A stretch of 64,000 nucleotides of DNA from Solicoccozyma terricola (Eukaryota; Basidiomycota; Tremellomycetes; Filobasidiales; Piskurozymaceae): positions 379,067 to 443,066 of the forward strand of contig BCLD01000016.1 in NCBI GenBank assembly GCA_001600875.1, in the 5' to 3' direction. Position 1 is the stretch's first letter, and each line of letters opens with the position of its first letter. The translations under genes and the position numbers were made by a program. The notes beneath the pieces are model-generated. The model was not told the DNA's origin. It did no database searches and saw only the letters and a program-made list of their open reading frames with translations. This document shows positions 1 through 12,527 of this stretch, piece by piece.

Positions 1-1258
1 CAACGTGGGCTACCCCGTCCTCATCCGACCGTCCTACGTATTGTCAGGCGCTGCTATGAACGTCGTTTGGGACGAGTCGACGATGGAGTACAACCTGTCT
101 GCCGCCGCCAACGTTTCCCCGGATCACCCTGTCGTCATCACCAAGTTCATCGACAATGCGCAAGAGATTGACGTGGATGCCGTAGCACACAAGGGTCGAC
201 TCCTTGTTCATGCTGTATCCGAGCACGTTGAGAATGCTGGTGTTCATTCGGGTGATGCCACGTTGGTTCTCCCACCCTTCTCCCTGTCCGAGCACGACCT
301 GGACCGCCTCAAGATCATTGCCGAGAAGGTGGCAGCAGCCTTTGAAATCTCCGGTCCTTACAACATGCAGATCATCCGGAAGCCACCTACCGATGGCGAG
401 GATGCAGAGCTCAAGGTCATCGAATGCAACCTCCGAGCATCCCGCTCGTTCCCATTCGTCTCCAAGGTCCTTGGCCACAACTTTATTGATACCGCTGCGT
501 CTGCTATCATGGACGTGAACGTTCCAGAGCCCATCGATCTCATGAAGGAGAAGCGGGATTACGTCGCGATCAAGGTACCACAGTTCTCGTGGACGAGGTT
601 GGGAGGTGCGGATCCATTCTTGGGTGTCGAGATGGCTTCCACCGGTGAAGTCGCTGCGTTCGGTAAGGATATCCACGAGGCATACTGGGCGTCTCTTCTC
701 TCCGTCAACGGCTTCAAGCTTCCTACTGCCGGCAAGGGTATCCTTATCGGTGGAGATATCAACAAGCCCGAGATGGCTACCGTCGCCAAGGGCTTCTCTG
801 ACCTCGGTTTCAAACTCTTCTGCTCGTCGCCCATCGTGGAGAAGTACATCAACTCGTTACCTTACATGTCCATCAAGAAGATCTTTTTCCCCACCAAGGA
901 CAAGAGAAAGTTGAGGGAAGTGTTTGAAGAACATGAGATTCAAGCGGTTATCAACCTCGCCAAGTCGAGAGGGAGGGACACCGTGGATGAGGATTACGTT
1001 GCGAGGAGGAATGCGGTAGACTTTGGTATTGTGGTAAGTGGCCGTACGCTGGACATGGTCGGGTCGAGTTGGGTCTGACATTTTTGCATTTCGTGCGTTT
1101 GTGCTGCACAGTTAATCAACAACGCTCGCTGCGCACAACTCTTCGTCGAGTCACTGGCGAAGAAGATGCCACAGGGTGGATTGGAACCTTACCAGGAGGG
1201 TCGATTACCTTCCGAGGTCAAGTCGTGGCGAGAATGGGTCGGCCCGGGTGATTATTAG
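1..1258 (+). CDS. CPA2: Arginine-specific carbamoyl-phosphate synthase large chain, 3' part
   Basis: The large chain makes carbamoyl phosphate from ammonia, bicarbonate and two ATP for arginine synthesis. The window opens inside the second ATP-grasp half: GYPVLIRPSYVLSGAAM is the conserved nucleotide-binding loop and IECNLRASRSFPF the Mg/ATP-binding segment. A C-terminal MGS-like domain follows. The first exon ends at 1033; an intron with GTAAGT donor spans 1034-1111; the last exon 1112-1258 begins LINNARCAQLF and stops at TAG 1256-1258. The protein ends directly after the MGS domain, with no dihydroorotase-like or aspartate transcarbamylase part, which separates it from the pyrimidine multifunctional URA2 protein. 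The 5' end lies outside the window, so any mitochondrial presequence cannot be judged. Confidence 0.9.
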
Positions 1259-2028
1259 ATGCACACATACCGCACTTTTGACCTGAAATCACCCCTTTAA
1301 AAAAACGGTCGCCTTGTGACCACCGCGGAGTGGCAAGCGCTGCCCCTTCCGTCGACTACGTTAGAACTTTACTCATGCTAGCCATAGGAACGATTGGATT
1401 GGAGGGGATGTATTGCGGGAGAAATCATTTTATCTAATCGGGTATGCTAGGATTGTCTTGGTTGGAGCAGCCAGTCGAGCATTTTGCAGTCAAGTTACAG
1501 CTGAGCCGCCCGGAATTCTGCCCCAACACATGAGGGGGATATGGACTCTACCGTAACACTACCCTCCATCCACGGCCATAGGACTCTGAAAGCACCGCAT
1601 CCCGTCCGATCTGCGCAGTTAACCAGAGTGCCGCCTAGTTAGTACCACGGTGGGGGACCACGCGGGAATCCTAGGTGCTGTGGTTTTTGTCTACTGGGCG
1701 TTTCGTTTTTTTGTTGTGGGTTGATATGTGGGAGCACTGGGGGTAACCCTCATGCTACCTACCCTATTCAACTAGGTGCGGTGCGGTGCGTGCCGCCGTC
1801 TGTTGACCTGCTCGCCGATCCAGCAGCCCTGGTGGAAGGATGGAACGAATGGTGACTAACTCCAACCTGGTGGTTGTCTGACGTGTCGGCCAATCCCTCC
1901 TAGCAGAATCAACATCATCTTGAATATCCATCATCGTACAAGCATCATCATCATGGCAACTTGATGTCGGGTCAGGGCTCCCAAGTGGCGCACTCTACAT
2001 CCTTCAAAGTTCCACATCCTATAACATA
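1259..2028. other. Intergenic region upstream of NPR2
   Basis: This holds the CPA2 3' UTR and the NPR2 promoter. No convincing ORF, RNA gene or repeat array was seen. A short run of CAT triplets lies near 1938-1953 just upstream of NPR2. Confidence 0.6.
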
Positions 2029-4848
2029 ATGAACACCGCTGGCTCAACGGACGAGTAAGATTTCTGCTCTACAGAGTTTTCTCAGAGGAATTTGCAACTG
2101 ATCTTGTCGGGAAACATCCATCAGGTCCTTCTTGCCTCAGATCATCGGAGTGGGTTTTGATCATCAAATCTTTCCCTTTATCATCCACGCATCGAGTCTG
2201 ACAATTCCTCCCTCCAGATCTTCTACGCTGTCTTTGATCCGCTCGCAGGTCCTATCGTGACCTACCAAGTACCCGAATCACTCATCTCGACGGGAGCCAA
2301 CGATGTCCTCCCCCCTCTGTCTCTCAGCAGCTCAGCAATACTTCCAACACCGGCCAACGACCATAGTTATTCGACTCTTGGATTAACCGATGGCTCAACA
2401 TCCCCGTTGATCCGATTTAACGGATCATCCCTTCGTCAAAGTAGTGGTTCAATCGGTACTCCTTCTCGATCACGTAGAGAATCACCCGTACAGAATATCC
2501 CACCTAGATTTCAAGAAGGTTGGAGCTCGGCTTCTCCTCTTGGAACGATATCCCGATCACCTTCGATATACCCTACACTATCACCATTCCCTGAAGCTCC
2601 ATTTTCACCGCCAACATGTTTAATCGATTTCCCAGCCATTTCCGAATACATCATTCCTCGACAATCATTGACACATCGACTCGTGACGTGCACAACGGAT
2701 AGACATAAAGTTCTTGGTTTCCCGTGCGTAGTAAGAAACGCGGAATACGATCGGAATGAGTTTAGATGGAATTTGTGTTTTGTGTTTAATCGAAGAGGTG
2801 GAAGAGATCTTGAAGCTGGTTTGTTGAATAGGGAGACGGATGATGAGATGCGGAAGAGGCCAAATCAGGGTGAAGTGGATCTAAGTGCATTTGAGAGCGT
2901 GGTGAGGAAATGTGGAAGGATACTGAGAGGCTGTGAGGTGAGTCCCACGGAGAAGGCGGGGTGGGGGAAACGACATCCATATCAACCGGCTCAGAACTGA
3001 TGAAACAACCAAATTAATTTGGATACAAAAGGTCGAATCCCGCTTCCTCTCTTCTCCGGAAAGTAGCTGGAAAATGCATTCGATAATTGAACAACTATTT
3101 GAAGATCTCAATAGTTATTCCGAGACGAGTATTCAGATCGATCAATACAATAATCTCGAGTTGAAACTTTTCCCCTTCTTTCGTGAGTGCATGTCGGTGT
3201 GTTATGTTGAGGATGACATTTCGCTTAATTAGACATGCGGTCCAGCAAATCCTCCCGAGGTCGAGAGTTGGCATGTCCCTATCGCTCTAGTGGATCTGGT
3301 CAAAATCAAAGACGCCAACTGGGATATTCTCGTTACGAGGGTGAGCTTGGGCGTGGCGCGGGGTCCGTCATTGCACACATTGCTTAAATCCTCATCTTTC
3401 AGATTATCCCACATATCAACGGCATCAACCATTGCGCTCGGATAGCAGAGCTCGCGGACGCAGATGATGATCTTACTCGGCTGTGTATCGAGCATCTACT
3501 GTGAGTGGCGCGCGATCGCACCCATGCTGTCCGACGTGCTCATCGTTACAACCTACCCCCACAGCTTCTACCAGGTCATCATGATGCAGGACATCTTTCA
3601 GTTCAGTAATGTTTACACTGTGAAGCCGTCGATTCAGCGCATCATCAAGGATAAGAGTGTACGAGAGGAATGCGGTAACTATGTCACTATACCTTGTGAG
3701 TCGGTCGTTTTCGCCGTTCTGTATTTGCAACGCCGTTCCAACAACCTCTTCATCCAGCGCACCAACCTCCGTCATGGCCGATGTTGCTCGACTTATATTC
3801 GCGGCTTCTGTGCGGGAAGACGGTGCTCGAATGGGCCGAGGAATATTCCGTCTTTGACATCGGCATCGACGTGCGGCGCTTCGTCTCTTTCGGTATCATC
3901 AAGGGGTTTCTCCGACGTGTTCATCGGTGGCCCATCTTCGATCGAACAATCGGACAACTGGCTGCAATGTCGGGTATCGAAGGATTGCCTGAGAGCGATT
4001 CATTGTTACCGATTCCCAACCTCATCCGACCGGGTAGTGATCCCGAAAGCATCCGTGGACGACCCGTCTTTGGAAGACAGGAGAGCGAAGCGACTTTTAC
4101 GTCGGGAGGACCTTCAAGTCTTGGTGCTAGTGTTGGATTGCCAACGCGTCGACCTGATGAATCAGTCATCACTCTACGGAGCACGGGATCGACAGGATCG
4201 ACAGGGATGGGAACTCTTCCGATGAATACTGGCGTGGGACTGGTGAAAGGTCGCACGTCATCGATTGAGAATGCACCCAAACACCCAGGATGGAACAACA
4301 CTGTAATGTTGACGTCGAATAACGTCTTTGGTTCACCACCAAGCACGGCTATGCCACCTATTCAAACCTCTTCTCGTGGTTTCGGCAGTAGCACAAGCGG
4401 TCTCTCAACGTCGAATGCGACATCGGGTAGACAATCGTCTACTGGCACGACAGGTGGAGGTTCAGGTTTCGGTGCTCGTGGACGAGGAGGAGGAGGAGGA
4501 GGAGGAGGACGCGCTTCGATTCGATCTGCAACGGGAGGTAGTCCTGGTCTTGCACCTCCTACCGCCGCTCTCCCATCCGGTGTAGGAGGAACAGGTAAAC
4601 GTCATGAAGTCCGTTTATTCTACGATACACTTGGAAGAATGTTGGATGGACAACATCATACGGATGAGATCCAAGTTCGATTCGGAGTTTCATGGGAGAA
4701 ATTGGAAGAGTGTTTGATTGAACTAGGAGGGTTAGGAAGTGTTGTAGGACAACAGACTGGGAAAGATCGACAACGGCAGTTGACGGATGAACAGAGACGA
4801 AGAGTTTCGAGGGGTGATTATGGGAGGATCAAAGTGGTGCTGAGGTAG
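2029..4848 (+). CDS. NPR2: Nitrogen permease regulator 2 (NPR2/NPRL2)
   Basis: Npr2 is a subunit of the vacuolar SEACIT/GATOR1 complex (with Npr3 and Iml1) that restrains TORC1 when nitrogen or amino acids are scarce. The inferred CDS is join(2029..2054, 2125..2149, 2218..2937, 3032..3182, 3246..3340, 3403..3500, 3565..3695, 3758..4848), 778 aa. The N-terminal longin-like signature is assembled over the first three exons (SFLPQIIGIFYAVFDP, then GPIVTYQVPESLI). Exons 4-7 carry the family motifs WHVPIALVDL, IIPHINGINHCARIAELA and YQVIMMQDIFQFSN. Two tracts are unlike compact orthologues: a Ser-rich insertion of about 100 aa after residue 35, and a Ser/Gly-rich stretch before the C-terminus containing a run of GGA codons (about 4486-4508). 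The first two exons are only 26 and 25 nt. Family assignment is secure; the exact start is well supported by frame. Confidence 0.9.
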
Positions 4849-6102
4849 CTGCCAAGGGAGGTAGAGCTATTCGCGCGTGTGTATGTATGTGTGTGTGAGA
4901 GAGAGAGACAGAGCCGCCCGGTGTTATTATTTTTACGGTTTCATGCATGTTTATGTATCGGAAACGTCCGTATTCTCGTACGATCTACTGATCCAGGTCC
5001 TACAGGTCCGAAGCGATTCAATGGCCATAGGATATGTGCGACTTTACCGTTGATGAGACCGAGTGGAACCTGGTTCGTTCATCCCTTGTCAACATCATAA
5101 TTGGGGCCAACGGCGGGTTTCCCAGTTGGGGGATCCAACTCACAGGACCATAGGTGTTGCTATCCTTTGAATGGAAATGTGAATCTCCTTCAACCCAACA
5201 ATGACCTGGTGGTATCCGTACAGGTGAAGGCGATGATGGAGGGAGTGGATGGACCTAGGGAGGATGGAGGTTCGGTTTCAGCTGGCAATTATCAAATGTA
5301 ATTCGAACGTGAGATGAGTCTCACGAGATCCCCTTCTAAAGCTACTATCCGCTTCGTCGTGAGCAGTTTAGGATTCTGAGGGGACCTAGAGTGGTTGTGG
5401 AAATCATGCGTCAGCCTACGGGAAAGTGGTCGATGTTATCTATGCCTTGTACGGCGATCTCACCATAGTGTAACTACGTCTCCTCGTTTGTAGATATGCA
5501 GTGATGTTGACCATCTATCTAGCAAGACCACATCGTGGTGTAATGGTGCGCTGGTATGATTTGGGTTGAACGTCGGCTGATTACGGGGGATAATGGTGAT
5601 GAGGTGCTGGGCTGATTAACAACGGGATATCACACACAAACACAAACACACAAACACACCTGCATACTAGCTCCTGTTACGGTAGCCATCGAATAACCAT
5701 GTCGGGTGAAGAAGACTCCTACAGGAACCCAACACAGGACTTTACTGTGTATGGCGAAAAAGTTCAGCAAAGGAGGAAAAGGAGGAAAATTATATCAATG
5801 GGATGGGATTTGGTCGTCAACCGCGCCGACTCACACTGCGTCTCTCCATAACGGATTTGCGAAGAAGCGATGAGTGGTACTGGTCATGCGATGGTCGGGT
5901 GATTCCAACGATGGGGTGTCCGTTGCATGTACTGACTATCCCTCGACGTTGCTGAGGAGTCATCGGAGGGGGAGAGGTGACTTACTACTCACAGGAATTG
6001 CCACGTGGCGTCATCGAACAGCATCACCGGTCAACATCGTAGCTCAACATCCCCCCTCATGTCCACCACCATCGCCATCTCTACCTCGCAGCCCTCACAA
6101 CC
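4849..6102. other. Intergenic region with short microsatellites
   Basis: No family-recognisable ORF. It contains a GT/GA microsatellite at about 4878-4910 and a CA-rich tract (ACACAAACACAAACACAC) at about 5632-5660. An open frame at 5874-6359 overlaps the first exons of the next gene and has no recognisable content. Confidence 0.55.
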
Positions 6103-7310
6103 ATGCCTCCAATCCTCACAGTCCACGGCCTGACCCTCCGCAGAGACCACGGAGAAGGATCCGCCATCTTCGAAGTGAGCTTTTTTCAAAATCAGCTATA
6201 CTGTCTCATCGTCGAACCAATATCCCGCGTGGGTGCTTGCTGACATTTATTCCCCTTGACCACCCACAAAAAAAAATAAGAATATCAACATCGACGTCAA
6301 TGAAGGTGATATTCTCATCCTCAAAGGTCGTAGTGGATGTGGGAAAACGACATTGTTGAAATGTATGGCCGAGTTGAATCTATATCAGAAGGGTGAAATT
6401 AGACTGCATGGCAAGTAAGTGTCATTGAAGATCGGCTGCAGATCTTGACTGAAAAAGTAAGAGTCCCCTTGCGATTGTNCGAATAATAGGAAAGCAACAG
6501 AGTACGGTGAGGCCCCACCGCTAGCAAACGTGTCACATTCTCTTCGTCGCTAATCCGTCTCCACCAAACTTTCCCGCCAGGTGTTCCAAACTACCGTACC
6601 AAAGTGCTTTATGTCCCACAACGACCCTCTCTCCTCCCTGGAACCCCACGGCAATTTCTCACCATCCTACAATCATTCCGATCACGTCAATCCATCAAGA
6701 AGACGTCCAGTCAGTTTTCCGATACAGTGACTGGTGAATCATCACGGACGATGGATACCTCATCCGTCACTTCATTCATGGACTCTAGATCGTTTCATCT
6801 AGCAAAGGAATGGGGAATTGATCCTGTTCTATGGGATAGAGAGTGGGCAACTTTATCGGGAGGAGAAGGACAGAGGATTGCTTTGGCTGTTGCAGCTGGA
6901 TTGGAAGGTTCTGAGGTGATCTTATTGGATGGTGAGCGAGGGTTATTTATAGGTTTGATTGTCAGTATGAAGCTGAGTGGACGTCGTCGTCGTCGTCGTC
7001 TTTCTTTCTTTTTTTCTCTTTTCCTTTTCTCGGGGCGTTGGGAGGGAATAGAACCGACGTCAGCGTTGGATGAAGAGACGATGAAAAAGGTGGAAAAATC
7101 ATTGGTCAGAATGGTGCACGAAGGTGTAAGTTTCAATTCCCAGACCCTAGACGAAAAACGCTATACCCCGCCACTCACGCGCGCGGCCGCCATCAACAGC
7201 AATCTGGAGGTACATTGAAAGCACTGGTCTGGATCACTCACGAAGCTTCTCAAGCTAAACGAGTCGGTACTCGAGAATTCGATGTCTCAGCTCACAGTGG
7301 AGTCCAATAA
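6103..7310 (+). CDS. Stand-alone ABC-transporter ATPase, FetA/YbbL (STAR1)-like
   Basis: A single nucleotide-binding domain without membrane segments. The inferred CDS is join(6103..6174, 6281..6414, 6490..6506, 6581..6931, 7052..7125, 7200..7310), 252 aa. It has Walker A GRSGCGKTT (near residue 38), the Q-loop region VLYVPQRPSLLPGTP, the ABC signature TLSGGEGQRIALA, Walker B VILLDEPTSALD (the D|EPTSALD junction is spliced) and the H-loop WITHE. A 17-nt micro-exon (6490-6506) supplies KKATEYG. The layout resembles the small bacterial-type FetA/YbbL ATPases and plant STAR1, which pair with a separate permease; no such permease is in this window. A cytosolic or membrane-associated partner-dependent ATPase is inferred; the substrate is unknown. 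One ambiguous base (6479) lies in an intron. Confidence 0.8.
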
Positions 7311-7421
7311 TTGTAGACTTTTAGTCTTGTATGTATTGGAGTAGACTCAACCAAAAACTCCACATCAAATGGCTACAAATTGCACCGGGGACGACGAAAG
7401 ATCATACATACATGTATCGTC

Positions 7422-10400
7422 TCAGTCCCAATCGATGTTATCAGCGTACCGTCTAATGTTGGAAACAATGTGATCTTCCATCTCATTCCCGTCTCCTGCA
7501 GCTGATGGTCGACGAACGTGCAAGTCAGTAAAGAAAAGACTCCCCAAGTGGGCCGAGTTTAACAAACCAATTCTGACGATCGCCTCATTGAGAGCTGTCG
7601 AGCCTAGAATGTCAATATGATCGCCGCTGCATCGTTGGGAAGTGGGGTAATGAGATAAAATGCCAGAAGAGGACTGGATCGCATGGTAACTTACGTCTTT
7701 GGACCTCCTCTAAGGTCAAGGCCCTCAGGTTCATGCTTGAACTCTTGGAAGGTTACACATACAGGTCAGAAATCCACCAATGAGATCTCACGCGGATGCA
7801 ACTCACCCTGCGTGATGACCTTGATACCGGCTGGATTCCATCTCTTGTCCTGCCATCCTCTGACACACATTGCGCCAAGGGACAGTAGAGGTACCGTCCC
7901 ATCCCCTTCGCCAAACTTGACACCAGAGCGGACCTGTCAAATTGGAATGAACGGCATACTTAGCGCGTCGTGTTTGTTCACATGTTTGAGCACGCTCACC
8001 TCTGGTATGGATCCTTTCGTATTCACTTCCGTATCTATGCGGTGTTTGCGAGACAGTGGCAAGTCAAGCGGTGTCCTGCAGGTCATACCAGACTGCGTAA
8101 CATTCATATTATCCGGATCAGGATCGTCGGCCGTCTCGCACTGCGAAGAAAGGAGGTTGAACAAATTGGATGGCCAATGAAGCATCAAATAACCCACCTG
8201 GGCTGAAGGGCCATCTACTATTCCCTCGTCCTGCTCATATTCTCCTTGAACATACCAATACGATCGCTGTGGGACAATCATGAACCTTTCAGCGGCGACG
8301 ACGGGGTATCCGGCATCCACACACACCTCAGTTTCTTTCCCGTGTCCATACAAACAGAAGATCTTCAAAGATGGAGCATTCGGTAGCTGTACTTCGAGAG
8401 GGTTCGTCCACTAAGGGAGGATATTACAGAGTTCAGCTCGTGAACGAACCTAGATAGCGGCATACACCCACCTTCCGATGGTTCTTTCGGTTATTATGTA
8501 GGACCTTGGTGTCAGTCTCGAAACCATTCGAGTAGTTGGACTCGTACATCCGCTGGAACATGTTCGGCGTGTGAGACAGAACATATGTACCCGCCTCATT
8601 CATCGTCAGATTAGGCCAGACCGTATCCTTGTTGAGTTCACTCTCTTTCGGCGGGGAAGAAGTCGTCTTATCCTTTTCGTCGATCTCGTCGCTGGAGTTG
8701 CTCTTCCCCTCGGGCCTGTTCTTGTTTACCACATTTGCCGCTGCACTCGCCCAATTTGCCCACATCGAGGTACTTGTCTCAGCCTGAGCTTTCATATCGC
8801 TCTCCCTTCGGAAGCTGAAGAATTTGCCATGGGTATCGGTGGCGTTCTCGGGATCATCAGGAGCCGATTCTTGGTTACCCCAGATTCTGTCCCCCCCTAC
8901 ATTGCAACCCCCAAAATTCAACATTCAAGATGGATACACAGAGACAGCGATGTTTCCTCACCTTTCATCCACATCGAGGTAGATCCCGGCCATTTGCGGA
9001 ACAACTTGGCACGTTCCCTACGAGAAAACATCTTTTCCAAAACCCAGGATCCTGCAGGATGCTGCGGCGAATTTTTAAGATGGGTCAAAAATACACGTTC
9101 AATGGACGAGATCTCCTACAGACTCACTATCTCTACCGTGTCCTTCATTTCACCACTCAGGAACGCCGTCATACTTTTCGCCACTCCCAACAGCGTTCCC
9201 GCAACATTGATGACGGCCTCTACATTTTCCTCTACCCACTGCGGACCACCGCCACCACCGAATCCCATTCCATCGATATCGTCCTCCGGCATAGCCTCTA
9301 CCCACTTCAAGAAGAACATCATGACAGTTCCCCCCATTGAATGTGAGCACAATATGACCTTTTGGTCGTTTGTCCGACGGTACAACTCGACCTTGGATTT
9401 CAGACGCGAGAAGAAGGCATCTCGTACTTCGAGGTTGTAATATGCTAATCGCCAGTCATACGCTGCCATTTCAAGGGAATTGGGATCGTAGCCTAGGGCT
9501 GCAAGGTTCTGTACGATCTTCTGCCACACCCAGTATCCTGCGTCACAATCGATCGGGTCAGCGTGACGTATAGTAGTCGAAAGAGGCAGGCAATTCTCTC
9601 CAACTTGCCCTGTATAAACTCGCTCGCAGCATCCAAGCCCTGCGCAGCTCTGACTCTGTATCCTGCAGGATCGAGTCCTGTGACTGGATCTAAACTCAAT
9701 GCATCCACCCAACGATTCTTGTCACTCAGAACCGCTTGAATCATCGTCGTTGTCCCCCACAACCTCTTCCTGAAAAACCCCTTTGCATCCTCGCTTGTTC
9801 CCCAGCTTTCCAACCCTGTAGATACAATCCCAGGAACCAATATCACAGGGTGCTTCTTCTTGTACCCATCTTTCAACAATCGATTTCCTACATGGAAATC
9901 TCTATTCGTCAGTGCATTTTTTGCCGTCTCCATGAATGCCAGATTTGCAGTAAGCTCGTCAAAGTCTGGAAAATCAGGCAGACTCATCCCTGCGAAAATG
10001 CTTTGAACCCTCGCTAGTGTTGAGAACGCAGCTCCTTCTCCTGGTTCTTTCCCAGTCAGAGAAAACATGATCTCAGGTGGTATTTTGCTGAGTGGTGACA
10101 GAGCGTATGCGAGAAGGACACCGAGTAAGATACCGGCGGGGAAGAAGAATTTGCGACCGACGAGCCAAGCTTTCCATGTTTTCCGATGTGGTTTATGGTG
10201 TGTGTGTTTGAGGAAGGGGACCTGGGAGAGATCTATCTCGTCCCATGGCGTACCCGGAGCTTGAGGGGGACAACAGGGTTGTGTCAGTGTCGTGTCCTAC
10301 AAATTGACGAGTTGTATATAAAGCGAGGCTCACCGACGATCTAAGCCGGGGTTTGTTGGGTTTCAATCAGGATTGCCGCAAGGGTCGAACTCATCTGAAG

Positions 10401-10805
10401 AAAATACTCACCTTGTATTCTCCTTTTCCCTGTCACAGCCACCACGAGTTATCGTCAACCCACTTTGCTACAACCGGGGTTACCGTAACCGACGGCCGTC
10501 AACCCCAAAATATGACAACGCACCTTTGACTTGACCTTCAGCGTCAATTCTTCCGTTCCGTCATCCACTGCTTCCTTGAAGCCACTCAATTTCAAATTGG
10601 TCTTCCGCTTCTTACTCTTTCCCTTCCCTGCGTTCGGAGACGGAGACACTGGTGTAGTCGTATCGGACCTTGGACCGTTTGCATTCGCACCAGAAGTCAC
10701 CGAGGTGGAAGATGCAGCGGATGGTTGTTGTTGTGCTCTTCGCCGACGAACAGCGGCGGCTGGTGAGTCGTTGAAGTTTGAAGTGGAAGTGGAAGTTGAC
10801 GCCAT
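7422..10805 (-). CDS. LRO1: Phospholipid:diacylglycerol acyltransferase (LRO1/PDAT)
   Basis: PDAT moves an acyl chain from a phospholipid to diacylglycerol, giving triacylglycerol, in the ER. The protein starts at 10805 with a basic, disordered N-terminus and then a single membrane anchor (KFFFPAGILLGVLLAYAL, near 10140). The lumenal LCAT-like domain follows: HPVILVPGIVSTGLESW, the nucleophile elbow LCSHSMGG, the acid segment FGEGDGTVPLLSLGAMC (near 7905) and the histidine segment DHIDILG (near 7620). The last residues read IRRYADNIDWD before TGA at 7422-7424. Many exons; two N-terminal ones are micro-exons of 18 nt (10412-10429) and 7 nt (10334-10340), giving GKGEYK and IV(A). All three catalytic-triad segments are present, so an active enzyme is expected. 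Confidence 0.92.
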
Positions 10806-11162
10806 GACTGCGGCAGAGACGTAGAGGACTCCCGTACCCTGTCAGACTACACCAGTTGATGCAAATGAAACGAAGTTGGGTGCATGTTCAACATCTACAT
10901 GGTCTGAAGTAACGTTTCCGACGAAAAAGCCACGTGGCTGCTTCCAGGAACAGCGATCCAGATCGCAACCCATGTATGTATAAATCGTCTTCATCCCTCG
11001 ACGTCCAGTCCTCGTCTTCGTCCCCGTCCCCGTCCTCGTCCACACTACATCGCCCCGTCCTCCCTCCTCCCTCCCTCCGCTCCCAGGTAGCAACCAATTC
11101 CGAGCACCATCAAAATCATGCACCCCCAAACTCCATCCTGCGCATCAAAATTCTCTCCCTAC
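10806..11162. other. LRO1 promoter / RER1 3' region
   Basis: The interval between two minus-strand genes. It contains a pyrimidine-rich tract at about 11000-11090 (CGTCCTCGTC, CCTCCCTCC runs). No ORF with recognisable content on either strand. Confidence 0.5.
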
Positions 11163-12527
11163 CTACTTCTTCGAGCGATATGTCGCTTTCCGTCCCATGT
11201 CGAAAGGAATGTACCTATACTTGATCATATGCCTATCACACGTAGTATATTGATAGGGATCAGTCATCAATTTTTTTGCAGTGGCCCTAAAGCCAAAGCA
11301 ACAACTGGAACCCCTGGTCCAAACTCACAGAATCTGCCGCCTCATGGTCAAACCAAAGAGGACGAAGAAGTAGACCAATAGGATGGGCCAGTATACTGGA
11401 ATGTCAGTAGCCCGTGTGATGGTAGCAGCGATAGCAACGAGGGTCGCTTTGGTAGCTGAAAGCCAGAATTTGAATTCTAACCAATTGTAAACCAACCCCC
11501 GAAAGAAAGAACGCGTCGTTAGCTCACACGTCCGCCAATCTTTTTTTCCGAAGTTCATACGATTGAACGCACCTGGCAATCTCCTAATGAACGGCCTAAA
11601 CTCTTCTTCCTCGCTTGGTTTAAATCCACTCATCAATCCAGATAATCCTCCTCGACTACCACCACCACTACCGCCACCACCGGGTAAACCCGGAGCTCCT
11701 TCCTCGACATCGTCAGCTGCGAGATCTTGTTGTATGGAGGGATCGAATTTAGGTTGGAGGAAAGCGAGGAAGAGGTTCAAGAGGTAGATTGCAAGAGCGT
11801 CTGTGTGAAGGGGTGGGAAAAGAGGTCAGTGTGATTCCTCAAAGTATTGTGGACAGTAGATTGCCAAAAGGCAAGAAACTCACAGCAGACTGTACAATGG
11901 CAAGAGTTTTGATGGGATTTCGAGGATCAGAGTCTCATTCGGCAATCGCATTAGACCACGGAGACGACATCCACTCACTGATATACCACTGAGTAGGACG
12001 CAAATGGACACGGAGGGAGAGTGTGTGAATGGTCAGTATCCCGCTCCCGCCCTCAAAGTCCTTCTCTTCCACTGTGAATTCCAAAAACGACTCACTCCTT
12101 GTCTGACAACGATGATTACCCCGAAGATGAATAACAATACTCCAGTCACCGCCCATCTTTGGACAGTCAAAGGTGTAGATCGATCCAACATAGTTTGGAA
12201 GCTAAAATAATCGCCATCCCACCCCCCAAAAAGGTCCAATCCATCAGTTCATCGATTTCCATATTGTTTCGTCCTCGCCGTTGTTGCGGCGGGAGTGTCA
12301 TTGGAAAANAAAAAAGGGGGCAAAAAAAAAAAAAAAAAAAAAAACCCTCGGACTCACGCTCTCATATACTTGTTTCCATTCTCCACAATCATCTCGGCTA
12401 CATTCTTCTCTCCATCCACTCCATTCCCTTTCGGAACACCTCCCATTCCTGACATTCCATTCATTCCATACCCACCGCCAACGCCACCACCACCTCCGTA
12501 CGCCTGTCCACTCGGCCCACCGAACAT
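11163..12527 (-). CDS. RER1: RER1-family Golgi-to-ER retrieval receptor
   Basis: Rer1 is a four-pass membrane protein of COPI vesicles that returns escaped ER membrane proteins. The inferred CDS is complement(join(11163..11232, 11329..11476, 11573..11800, 11884..11889, 11979..11988, 12096..12201, 12358..12527)), 245 aa. Family motifs are MLDRSTPLTVQRW, WYIICYALAIYLLNLFLAF, EFRPFIRRLPEFKFW, WPILLVYFFVLF and LHMIKYRYIPF. The segment WYIICYA is encoded by two consecutive micro-exons of 10 and 6 nt, both flanked by good GTGAGT donors and YAG acceptors and both needed to keep frame. The start at 12527 is conservative: the frame stays open upstream to an ATG at 12851 through a proline-rich stretch, so a longer N-terminus is possible. 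A poly-A-rich intron with one ambiguous base (12310) follows exon 1. Confidence 0.88.

Noticed and set aside
5874..6359. Plus-strand ORF of 161 codons
   Set aside because: It overlaps the first two exons and intron of the ABC ATPase in another frame and has no recognisable protein.
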